A stretch of 15,264 bases of DNA, from contig HF987910.1 of NCBI GenBank assembly GCA_000431835.1, forward strand, positions 1-15,264, written 5' to 3'. This stretch comes from Succinatimonas sp. CAG:777. GTDB taxonomy: Bacteria; Pseudomonadota; Gammaproteobacteria; Enterobacterales; Succinivibrionaceae. Position 1 is the stretch's first letter. Each line of letters begins with the position of its first letter. Positions 1 through 6,531 of the stretch are shown here, in pieces. The translations under genes and the position numbers were made by a program. Under the pieces are notes generated by a model, which was not told where the DNA came from, made no database searches, and was given only the letters and a program-made list of their open reading frames with translations.

Positions 1-31
1 AGCAAATTTGCTCATATTTGACGGATTAAAT

Positions 32-65
32 AAAAGAGGATCTCTATTTTTGAGATCCTCTTTTT
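32..65. terminator. Perfect 13-bp terminator hairpin, possibly bidirectional
   Basis: AAAAGAGGATCTC at 32-44 pairs without mismatch with GAGATCCTCTTTT at 52-64 around a 7-nt loop, and T residues continue to 65. Read rightwards it is a strong intrinsic terminator, probably for a gene that ends just before or at the left edge of the window. A frame ending in TAA at 27-29 is compatible with this but too short to call. Read leftwards the stem ends in T-rich sequence as well. The hairpin overlaps the last codons of the leftward ORF at 44-481. Confidence 0.75.
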
Positions 66-481
66 AAATAAGTAGGTGTAGCTGAATTTTGGATATTGTT
101 CATAAATAGAAGAGCAGTAACAATATCATTATTGCTTTCATCAAGAGATCCACCGCTTAGAACAACTTGCTGTGTAACATTTAACTTACCGCCATTGGTA
201 AATTTCATGTTACCTTTTTTAACAACTAAAGAATAAATATCTCTTGCACCAGTATAATTTGGATTTATAGTTTTGTTAATGATTGTATCAGTGCCATCAT
301 TTTCATCAATAATGCTTACTAATGCACTATTGAATGTTGAATCATCACTTAAATCATAAGTCTTAGCATTAGCAACTGAGACTACTGCTGATGCAACTGC
401 TGCAAAAACTACAGAGTGCTTTAGGATAGCTTTATAAGATGCAATTAAGAAACTTAACGCACTGCGAGTTTGTTTTATCAT
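44..481 (-). CDS. Truncated autotransporter/adhesin-like protein with long signal peptide
   Basis: A 145-residue ORF starts with ATG at 481. The first 39 residues form an extended signal peptide: a basic start with several polar residues (MIKQTRSALSF), a second basic patch, then a hydrophobic stretch of Val and Ala ending at ANA, the likely cleavage site. Long leaders of this kind are typical of autotransporters and large surface adhesins. The mature part is Asn/Asp/Thr-rich and resembles the start of a beta-helical passenger, but it stops after about 105 residues with no passenger repeats and no C-terminal beta-barrel. The last residues (KRGSQK) are encoded by the terminator hairpin at 32-65, so the natural 3' end has probably been replaced by a deletion junction. 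A weak GGA lies upstream of the start. It is either a remnant or a small secreted protein. I do not recognise a specific family. Confidence 0.5.
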   Translation of the reverse strand: MIKQTRSALSFLIASYKAILKHSVVFAAVASAVVSVANAKTYDLSDDSTFNSALVSIIDENDGTDTIINKTINPNYTGARDIYSLVVKKGNMKFTNGGKLNVTQQVVLSGGSLDESNNDIVTALLFMNNIQNSATPTYLKRGSQK

Positions 482-893
482 TATTTAATCCGTATATTTA
501 ATTAAATGTTCACAAGCTAGAAGAAATGAAATTACCAGAACAGATTATTTAGATGAAATGACTTCAAGTTAATTTCTTGGAAGACTCTAAAATAAGATTT
601 TCTACCTCACCCAATCTTCTTTATTGTTCGATCTTATAGTTAATAAAAATTTTCGACTAGCAACACCGGCGATAATAAAAAAAATACGCATTGTCCATCA
701 AAAAATGAAATTTATTTAACAGCTTTTATAGATAAAATTCAGATATCTTAAAGAATGAAAACACGTTAAAAATCGTGCAAGAGAAAGGATTTGCTAATTT
801 TAATCACAGATTAAAGAGGTGGTATAAAAAATTAGACCTGTTTTTTAGTTTTAGACTTGTAATATTTTCTTAATTTTCAAAAAATAAAGTTAT
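482..893. other. AT-rich intergenic region, no gene seen
   Basis: About 410 bp of low-GC DNA lie between the truncated surface-protein ORF and the cstA terminator. An open stretch of about 45 codons on the + strand (736-873) reads without stops but has no in-frame ATG with a ribosome-binding site, so I do not call it. No RNA gene or repeat stands out. The promoter of the ORF at 44-481 must lie near 494-580, but no convincing -35/-10 pair is visible. Confidence 0.5.
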
Positions 894-928
894 AAAAAAA
901 AGCAGTTTCAGAATTACCCGAAACTGCT
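894..928 (-). terminator. Intrinsic terminator of cstA
   Basis: On the - strand, AGCAGTTTC and GAAACTGCT (920-928 and 901-909) form a 9-bp stem with a 10-nt loop, followed by seven T residues (complement of 894-900). It lies 43 bp beyond the cstA stop codon and no other leftward gene intervenes. Confidence 0.85.
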
Positions 929-971
929 CTTTACATAGGATTAAAACTTTTAATTAGAAGTAAACGGTCTA

Positions 972-2672
972 TTAAGCTTGTTCCTTCTGGAAGTGTAACT
1001 TAAAGTGATGAACAATAATTGCACAACCTAATGCAGCCATCATTAAAGCCATGATTACTAATACAAAGCCGATTGCAACAAGAACACCATTAGAGTTCCA
1101 CTGCTGTTCGATAACCTGAACAACGCCCCATAAGCTCATTACCATCATGAATACCATAGGAATGAATGCAACTAACCAGTTTACATTCTTTGACAGTAAC
1201 CATAAGGTGATAACAAGTAAGGTTAATGCTGACATTAACTGATTTGAAGCACCAAAGATTGGCCATAATGATGAAGCCTCACCACTCAATGCCATTAAGA
1301 TTGATACTAAAACAATTGCAAATGATGAGATGAACTTGTTAGTAAAGCACTTTCTAACAAAGCCTAACTCAACTTTCTTGTTCTCAGCTTCAACTTCTGA
1401 CTTTGCACGTGGCATGAATAACTCTTGGCAAATGAAACGACCTAAACGGGTTGCTGTATCAAGAGATGTCATCATGAAAGCTGAAATTGCTAATGAGATA
1501 AAGGTCTTTGCATAACCTACGTCGATACCTAAAGCATCACAGAAGCCTGAAATACCTGTTGCAAATGCTGCAGGTGGATTCTTACCTAAGTCTACGAATA
1601 CGCCTCTGTCCATTGACATTACAGCAACTAGAGACATAACACCCAAGATACCTTCAACAAGCATTGCACCGTAACCTACAGGTAATGCATTCTTCTCGTT
1701 ATCTAACTGTTTTGAAGTTGTACCTGATGCAACCAGAGCATGGAAGCCTGAGCAAGCACCACAAGCAATGAAGATGAATAGTGCTGGTACAAGATTTGTC
1801 ATCTTACCGTCACCTGTTACAGCTGACCATCCTTCAAATGCATCCATCTTGATGTCAGGGTTGTAAGCTAAGATTGCTGCAAAGCCTAAAGCTAACATTG
1901 CATACAGTAACCATGAATTTAAGTAATCACGAGGCTGTAACAACCACTGAACTGGCATTACTGATGCTGCGAAAATATAGACAGCTAAAACTGCGATCCA
2001 TACTTTTGGAACAATTGCTGCATCTAAGTCAAATGCTGTTGCAATGTTGAATGGGTAAACCTCACCAACATATACAGCAACGAATACTAATGGTACGAAA
2101 ACAACTGATGCTTTCTTTAATGAAACACCTAACTTGTTTGTTACTAATGAGAAGATAGGTGCCATGATGATGAACAGAATAGATGCAGTTGCAACTTCTG
2201 GGAACTTAGCAAATAAACCTGCAATTAACAGTGTAAAAATTGCAACAACTAAGATTAAGCACAGAATGCAGAATGATAAGAATAACTGTCTGCCGTTAAA
2301 GCCCATCATCTTTTCCATAACAAAGGAAATTGAACGACCTTTGTTACGAATTGAAATTACTAAAGCTGCAAAATCGTGGAATGCACCTACAAATACACAA
2401 CCTACTAGAATCCAGATTAAAGCTGGGAGCCAACCAAAGTATGCAGCCATAATAGGACCAACGATAGGACCTGGACCTGCAATTGATGCAAAGTGGTGAC
2501 CAAACAACACTATTGCTGGTGTTGGAACATAGTCAATACCATCGATCTGGGTATTAGCAGGTGTAGGTCTTTTTGGATCTAGTGCGAACAGTCTCTTTAA
2601 GAAACCACCATAAACGAAATATGCAACAACAAAATATGCTAAGCATATACAAAACAGCAAGCTGCCTGTCAT
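972..2672 (-). CDS. cstA: CstA-family carbon starvation / pyruvate-peptide transporter
   Basis: This is a 566-residue inner-membrane protein made almost entirely of hydrophobic helices. CstA-family signatures are clear: GHHFASIAGPGPIVGP at about 58-73, GACSGFHALVASGTTSKQL at about 305-323, and LDTATRLGRFICQEL at about 404-418. E. coli CstA and BtsT are about 700 residues and are implicated in uptake of pyruvate and peptides during carbon limitation. This is the shorter form seen in other members of the family. The start ATG at 2672 is preceded by GGAG with a 5-nt gap. The gene is monocistronic: a terminator lies 43 bp downstream and purC diverges upstream. Substrate preference (pyruvate versus peptides) cannot be read from the sequence, and no btsSR-like two-component sensor is next to it. 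Confidence 0.93.
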   Translation of the reverse strand: MTGSLLFCICLAYFVVAYFVYGGFLKRLFALDPKRPTPANTQIDGIDYVPTPAIVLFGHHFASIAGPGPIVGPIMAAYFGWLPALIWILVGCVFVGAFHDFAALVISIRNKGRSISFVMEKMMGFNGRQLFLSFCILCLILVVAIFTLLIAGLFAKFPEVATASILFIIMAPIFSLVTNKLGVSLKKASVVFVPLVFVAVYVGEVYPFNIATAFDLDAAIVPKVWIAVLAVYIFAASVMPVQWLLQPRDYLNSWLLYAMLALGFAAILAYNPDIKMDAFEGWSAVTGDGKMTNLVPALFIFIACGACSGFHALVASGTTSKQLDNEKNALPVGYGAMLVEGILGVMSLVAVMSMDRGVFVDLGKNPPAAFATGISGFCDALGIDVGYAKTFISLAISAFMMTSLDTATRLGRFICQELFMPRAKSEVEAENKKVELGFVRKCFTNKFISSFAIVLVSILMALSGEASSLWPIFGASNQLMSALTLLVITLWLLSKNVNWLVAFIPMVFMMVMSLWGVVQVIEQQWNSNGVLVAIGFVLVIMALMMAALGCAIIVHHFKLHFQKEQA

Positions 2673-3061
2673 ATTAACTCCACGCTTTTTTACAGCGATC
2701 TTTTATAATTTAAATCTAAACAAACATATGAAATAAAGTAGTCTTAGTTTCACTGTCTTATGATGTAAGCTTCTGCCCTTTTGATTAAGTAGCTTTGCTT
2801 TTTAGGTCATGTTTTGTACAGCATCTAAGGCTCTTTGCTCTGACAAGGCTTTTAACCTTAATTGAGCCATTCTCTGTTGTGGATAAAGTAGAGAATGATA
2901 AGAACATGAGGTAGCACGTTCTTTTGATAACGCTATTATTGCTCATTAAGTTAAATAGTCAATCACTTTTTGCAACAGACACTAAACTTTATTGCGTTTT
3001 TTACAAAATAGATTTTAAGACAACTTCTATTGCACCACTTGATAGCAAAATTAAGGCATAT
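2673..3061. other. Divergent cstA-purC intergenic region with several hairpins
   Basis: The gene-free gap is 519 bp in all, and this is the cstA-proximal part. A TATAAA-like -10 for cstA can be drawn on the - strand near 2700-2712, but no good -35 accompanies it. Two clean hairpins are present: CATTCTCT/AGAGAATG at 2868-2875 and 2890-2897, and AAGAAC/GTTCTT at 2900-2905 and 2918-2923, the latter followed by TTTT on the + strand. They could belong to a long cstA 5' leader or to a small RNA. No coding potential was seen. Confidence 0.45.
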
Positions 3062-3099
3062 TGTGTTGTGCATCACTAATATCATTAAAGGTGTATAAT
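3062..3099 (+). promoter_or_regulatory. Probable purC promoter with CRP-like site
   Basis: A perfect TATAAT lies at 3094-3099, 92 bp before the purC ATG. No consensus -35 sits 16-18 bp upstream. Instead TGTGT-N6-TCACT at 3062-3077 matches 8 of 10 core positions of the CRP palindrome TGTGA-N6-TCACA. If real, the site could serve purC or the divergent, starvation-type cstA gene. No PurR-like box (ACGCAAACGTTTGCGT type) was found. The -10 is solid; the CRP reading is weak. Confidence 0.45.
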
Positions 3100-3100
3100 T

Positions 3101-3158
3101 GCCTCTGCCTCCGAAAGAGGAGCGTATAAAATCCCAAAACACTGGGATTTGACAAGGC
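3101..3158 (+). promoter_or_regulatory. Foldable 5' leader of purC (three-way-junction-like)
   Basis: Within the predicted purC leader, GCCT (3101-3104) can pair with AGGC (3155-3158) and so close two hairpins. One is CCTC/GAGG (3108-3111 with 3117-3120). The other is an exact 8-bp stem, AAATCCCA (3129-3136) with TGGGATTT (3143-3150). A competing stem, CCTCT (3102-3106) with AGAGG (3116-3120), would break the closing helix. I do not recognise a known riboswitch: neither the purine nor the ZTP class consensus is evident. It may be an undescribed regulatory leader or simple incidental folding. Confidence 0.35.
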
Positions 3159-3191
3159 TTAAAAGCAGATTTTATTTTGGAAATCAAAATC

Positions 3192-4136
3192 ATGAGTAAC
3201 GCATTAACAAAAACAGACTTTAACTTTCCAGGCCAGAAGAGCGTTTATCACGGAAAAGTTCGTGATGTTTACAACATCAACGATGAAAAGTTAGTAATGG
3301 TAGCAACCGACAGAATTTCAGCATTCGACGTAATTCTGCCACGTGGTATTCCTTTCAAGGGTCAGGTTTTAAACCAGATCGCTGCTAAGTTCTTAGATGC
3401 AACTACAGACATCTGCCCTAACTGGAAACTTGCTACACCAGATCCAATGGTTACCGTTGGTGTAATGTGCAAGGGTTTCCCTGTAGAAATGATTGTTCGT
3501 GGTTACTTATGCGGTAGCTCATGGAGAGCTTACAAGAGTGGCGTAAGAGAGATCTGCGGTGTAAAACTACCTGAAGGCATGAAAGAGAACCAGAAGTTCC
3601 CTGAGCCTATCATCACCCCTACCACTAAGGGCGAAATTGGTACCCACGATGAGGATATTTCTAAAGAAGAGATCATCGCTAAGGGTTTAGCTACTGCTGA
3701 AGAATATGCTGTATTAGAAAAATACACCTTAGCTTTATTCAAGCGTGGTACAGAGATTGCTGCAAAGCGTGGCTTAATCTTAGTTGATACTAAGTACGAG
3801 TTTGGTAAGCATGACGGTAAGATTTACTTAATGGATGAGATCCATACTCCAGATTCAAGCCGTTACTTCTATAAAGACGGTTACGAAGAACGCTTTGCAA
3901 AGGGCGAAGCTCAGAAGCAGCTGTCAAAAGAGTTCGTACGTGAGTGGTTAATGGATAACGGTTTCCAGGGTAAAGCAGGTCAACAGGTTCCTGAGATGAC
4001 TGACGAGATTGTAAATTCAATCAGCGACCGTTACTTAGAGTTATATGAGCACATCACTGGTGAGAAGTTCGTTAAGGCTGAAGGTCAGGATGTAGCAGCA
4101 AGAATTGAAAAGAACGTAACTGAATACTTAAAGTAA
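3192..4136 (+). CDS. purC: Phosphoribosylaminoimidazole-succinocarboxamide synthase (SAICAR synthetase)
   Basis: The 314-residue cytoplasmic enzyme of de novo purine synthesis ligates aspartate to CAIR using ATP, giving SAICAR. Family motifs are all present: YHGKVRDVY near the N-terminus (nucleotide loop), DRISAFDVILPRGIPFKG, VEMIVRGYLCGSSW, PIITPTTKGEIGTHDEDIS, GLILVDTKYEFG and DEIHTPDSSRYF. The length matches the longer, yeast-Ade1-like form rather than the roughly 237-residue E. coli form. A TTG at 3177 is in frame, but the ATG at 3192 with GGA at 3179-3181 is the better start and removes five residues that do not look like family sequence. It stands alone between its own promoter and terminator. 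Confidence 0.95.
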   Translation: MSNALTKTDFNFPGQKSVYHGKVRDVYNINDEKLVMVATDRISAFDVILPRGIPFKGQVLNQIAAKFLDATTDICPNWKLATPDPMVTVGVMCKGFPVEMIVRGYLCGSSWRAYKSGVREICGVKLPEGMKENQKFPEPIITPTTKGEIGTHDEDISKEEIIAKGLATAEEYAVLEKYTLALFKRGTEIAAKRGLILVDTKYEFGKHDGKIYLMDEIHTPDSSRYFYKDGYEERFAKGEAQKQLSKEFVREWLMDNGFQGKAGQQVPEMTDEIVNSISDRYLELYEHITGEKFVKAEGQDVAARIEKNVTEYLK

Positions 4137-4157
4137 TCAGATTAGGTTATTTCTTGC

Positions 4158-4195
4158 AAAGGCTTGAGCATTTTTCTGTTCAAGCCTTTTCTTTT
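4158..4195 (+). terminator. Intrinsic terminator of purC
   Basis: AAAGGCTTGA (4158-4167) pairs perfectly with TCAAGCCTTT (4180-4189), followed by a T-rich tract to 4195. It lies 21 bp after the purC stop. The reverse direction lacks a long T run, so it is mainly a rightward terminator, although the regulator gene converges on it. Confidence 0.9.
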
Positions 4196-4293
4196 ACAAA
4201 ACTCGTTACTTACTGCAAAAACACTTACCCTGCTTCTTACTCAGCTGCCCCTAAAAATAGGATGCTATACACTGCTAAAAATGGGTCAATAGC

Positions 4294-5202
4294 TTAGGCA
4301 AGAGTAGCTCTTAACTGTTTAATATCATCTTTAGGAGACAGTCCATACATGCGTAAATATTCTCTTGAGAATTGAGACGCGCTCTCGTACCCTACCTCAA
4401 AGGCTGCTGTAGAAACATTAGCCCCCTTATTTAACATCAACTGTCTTGCCTGCTGCAGTCTTAAAGTCTTCTGAAACTGTATTGGACTCATGTCTGTAAA
4501 ATGCTTAAAGTGACGGTGTAATGTAGGCAGACTTATGTGATATTTTTCAGCTAACTTTTCTAGAGTTAATGGTTCAGCAAAGTTGTCAGTGATCTCTTTT
4601 ACAATATCTCTAATTACAGTTGCATTTCCTTTTACAGCAAACTGAGTTAAAAGAGAACCTAATTTACCTTTTAAAAGTCTGTAATAGACTTCTTTGGTAT
4701 AAGGTTTTGCTAAAAATTCAATATCCTCAGGATAGTCTACTAAAGAGCATAATCTGTAGATAGACTCCATTAAACTCTCATCTAATCGACCCACCTCAAT
4801 TGAAGGACAGGTTGAATCACATTCACAAGTAGCATCATTTCCTAGTTTTAATGAGGTCATGACCTCCATTAAAAGTTTCATATCAAATTCGATCTTAACA
4901 GAAAGGTAGGGCTTAGCATGACTTGCTTCTACCACTTCTCCTGTTAAAGGCAAACTCATTGAGGATAAAAGATAATCACCAGTTGAATATACATAGTTAT
5001 TTTCCTGAAGGCACATGACCTTTTTACCCTGTGTGATCACACACAGTGAAGGTTTATGGAAAAAGTGTTTAGGAGCGGAGACAAAGCCCTGTCTTACCAG
5101 ATAAAGATTTGGAACTTTGGTTAATACTGAACCATTAGCTTTGTGATTTCTTAAAATTACATCTGATAAAGCTTCAAGAGTACTATCAATTGAATTATTC
5201 AT
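4294..5202 (-). CDS. AraC-family transcriptional activator, YqhC-like
   Basis: The protein has 302 residues. An N-terminal AraC_N-type ligand domain spans roughly 25-175 (CVITQGKKVMCL and LPLTGEVVEASHAKPYL are characteristic). A C-terminal double helix-turn-helix follows at about 195-295: first HTH LTLEKLAEKYHISLPTLHRH, second ending GYESASQFSREYLRMYG. This is the type of E. coli YqhC, which activates yqhD and dkgA in response to aldehydes. Here the terminator-separated upstream operon contains both a YqhD-like dehydrogenase and an aldo/keto reductase, so the pairing is strongly supported by context. An unusual CECDSTC cluster (Cys126, 128, 132) lies in the linker after the sensor fold. The ATG at 5202 has AGGAG 6 nt upstream. 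Its promoter carries the same direct repeats as the operon promoter, which suggests positive autoregulation. The effector is unknown. Confidence 0.88.
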   Translation of the reverse strand: MNNSIDSTLEALSDVILRNHKANGSVLTKVPNLYLVRQGFVSAPKHFFHKPSLCVITQGKKVMCLQENNYVYSTGDYLLSSMSLPLTGEVVEASHAKPYLSVKIEFDMKLLMEVMTSLKLGNDATCECDSTCPSIEVGRLDESLMESIYRLCSLVDYPEDIEFLAKPYTKEVYYRLLKGKLGSLLTQFAVKGNATVIRDIVKEITDNFAEPLTLEKLAEKYHISLPTLHRHFKHFTDMSPIQFQKTLRLQQARQLMLNKGANVSTAAFEVGYESASQFSREYLRMYGLSPKDDIKQLRATLA

Positions 5203-5287
5203 GCGTGGCTCCTTTTATGTTCTTTCTTTACAATCCCTTTCTATATTTTGATATGAGCTTTAAAGAACAGCTTTTTATCTAGTTTTA

Positions 5288-5351
5288 ATCATAGTTTAGT
5301 AAAAATCAATAAATGAGCTAAATCTTGTCAAAGACTTGCCTAAAAATGTCA
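5288..5351 (-). promoter_or_regulatory. Promoter of the AraC-type gene with two 21-bp-spaced operator half-sites
   Basis: Written on the + strand, GCCTAAAAATGTCA (5338-5351, distal) and GCTAAATCTTGTCA (5317-5330, proximal) are direct repeats exactly 21 bp apart. On the - strand 23 bp separate the proximal site from TATGAT (5288-5293), a good -10. The position for a -35 (5311-5316, TCATTT on the - strand) has no match, as expected for an activator-dependent promoter. The arrangement is identical in every spacing to that in front of the operon at 13257-13320. Confidence 0.7.
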
Positions 5352-5395
5352 GGCTCTAAAAAAATGATAATTGAGAGCTGTGTAAATGGGAGAGC

Positions 5396-5426
5396 AAAAA
5401 GAGGCTTCATATATTGATATGAAGCC
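5396..5426 (-). terminator. Terminator of the eight-gene operon
   Basis: GGCTTCATAT and ATATGAAGCC form a 10-bp stem around a 4-nt loop (stem arms about 5403-5412 and 5417-5426). On the - strand it is followed by TC and five T residues. It lies about 40 bp beyond the stop of the lipoprotein hydrolase and ahead of the regulator's promoter, so the regulator is a separate transcription unit. Confidence 0.8.
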
Positions 5427-5466
5427 AAATTTAGAGATTATAAAACAAGAGAGGTTATTAAATTTG

Positions 5467-6486
5467 TTACAGATTTGCCTTTAAGAACTTTTCTATAAAG
5501 GACATATTCTCAGTTACAAATGGCTCCTGATCGTACATTGAGAAATGATCAGAACCTTTGATTACATGGAGTTCTTTTACCTTTGAACTTAAGTTATTAA
5601 AGATCTTCTCACCACCATCACGAGAGAAAGCAGTCTCTCCTACCAGCACAAGTGCTGGAACTGTAACCTTTGGAGAGAAATCTATAGGTTGAAACTGCCA
5701 CCAGTAAAGTTGTGAATAGGCAACAGCATCGATGTAATTAGCAGAAGCTCCTCGCTTATAATTGTGGTAGTAGGTAGCGCCTTCCGTATTTGGCTCAATT
5801 AAAGCCAGGTGTTTAGGATCAGTACCATACTTTTCATAATGAGATTGCTGCTCTAAAGCTTCATCTTTACTCATAGTATGAATGCCATCCATCAAGGTAT
5901 ATGGCACCAGCGTAATCAGTGTTTTGATACGCTTATCTTGTGCAGCTGTCGCAGTCATATAACCGCCCGAGCCACAAATGCCCATAACACCGATTCTGTC
6001 TGAAATTACCCCATCTGACTTTTCAAGATAGCTAATAGCAGATTTGATATCACTTACTTTGATTTTAGGATTTTCAAGCCCACGAGGTTCACCCTCACTT
6101 GATCCTATATATGAATAATCAAAGTCCATGGTTTCATAGCCTAAAGCTGCAATCTTTTGAGCATACAAAGATTGAGTCTGCTCTTTAGGTGCATACATAG
6201 GTCCTGCAACCACGACTGTTGGCAGTTTTTCTTTTTTATCCACATTTTGCGGTCTAAAGATAATACCTGCCAATTTTAAATGGCTGTTTTCATTTTCAAA
6301 GACAACAGGTGTTCTTGTAACAATACCTGTAAAATCAGTGTTAGTGGTACAGGTATTAGGTAGTGAAAATCCGCTTTCATACAGAGTTTCCTGATTATTA
6401 CTGCATCCTGACAGAGTAACTGCACCTGTTGTAATACTGATTACAAGAGCTCTTTTTAAGTAAGCTAACTTAAAATTACAGTTCAT
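5467..6486 (-). CDS. Lipoprotein alpha/beta hydrolase, dienelactone-hydrolase-like (YcjY type)
   Basis: Last gene of the operon; 339 residues from the ATG at 6486, which has AGAAGG 8 nt upstream. A longer reading from TTG at 6525 adds 13 residues that spoil the signal peptide. The N-terminus has two basic residues, a hydrophobic core and the lipobox LSGC with Cys28, so the mature protein should be lipid-anchored on the periplasmic side. The hydrolase core runs from about 88: LPTVVVAGP, then MDFDYSYIGSSEG, the nucleophile elbow GICGSGGY with Cys171, and His314 in GSDHF. In this family the elbow carries Cys, as in dienelactone hydrolase and YcjY. The acid residue is less clear (Glu284 or Asp290 region). 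It is a paralogue of the first gene of the operon (12030-13178). Substrate unknown. Confidence 0.8.
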   Translation of the reverse strand: MNCNFKLAYLKRALVISITTGAVTLSGCSNNQETLYESGFSLPNTCTTNTDFTGIVTRTPVVFENENSHLKLAGIIFRPQNVDKKEKLPTVVVAGPMYAPKEQTQSLYAQKIAALGYETMDFDYSYIGSSEGEPRGLENPKIKVSDIKSAISYLEKSDGVISDRIGVMGICGSGGYMTATAAQDKRIKTLITLVPYTLMDGIHTMSKDEALEQQSHYEKYGTDPKHLALIEPNTEGATYYHNYKRGASANYIDAVAYSQLYWWQFQPIDFSPKVTVPALVLVGETAFSRDGGEKIFNNLSSKVKELHVIKGSDHFSMYDQEPFVTENMSFIEKFLKANL

Positions 6487-6531
6487 AATGCTTGCCTTCT
6501 TACTTTCACTAAAAAAATTCATCAAACTTTT

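Larger units (their letters stand above)
21..493. repeat. 13-bp inverted repeat bracketing the 145-residue ORF
   Basis: The sequence ACGGATTAAATAA is present on the + strand at 21-33 and, as an exact inverted copy, on the - strand at 481-493. On the - strand it forms the ribosome-binding region just before the start codon of the ORF at 44-481. The two arms therefore enclose the whole ORF. They could be a shared upstream element of two related genes brought face to face by rearrangement, or the ends of an invertible segment. The identity is certain. The meaning is not. Confidence 0.5.

Noticed and set aside
736..873. Open stretch of about 45 codons on the + strand between the truncated surface gene and cstA
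   Set aside because: It follows a stop codon, has no in-frame ATG with a ribosome-binding site and matches no family I recognise; AT-rich DNA of this length can be open by chance.
2963..3193. Leftward 76-codon frame spanning the purC promoter and leader
   Set aside because: It overlaps the purC promoter and leader, has no ribosome-binding site and no recognisable product.
4260..4269. GGATGCTATA, identical to ten bases at the tRNA 3' end (15238-15247), as a possible attachment site
   Set aside because: Ten bases are too few for a tRNA-type attachment site in 15 kb of sequence, no integrase is present, and the match does not include the CCA end or T-loop.
4246..4290. CCTAAAAAT and GCTAAAAATGGGTCA beyond the end of the AraC-type gene, similar to the operator half-sites
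   Set aside because: The start-to-start spacing is 24 bp rather than 21, the match is partial, and there is no -10 box or gene start at the right distance.
6487..6525. Upstream TTG/ATG starts for the lipoprotein hydrolase
   Set aside because: They add 13 polar residues before the signal peptide and lack a ribosome-binding site, whereas the ATG at 6486 has AGAAGG 8 nt upstream.
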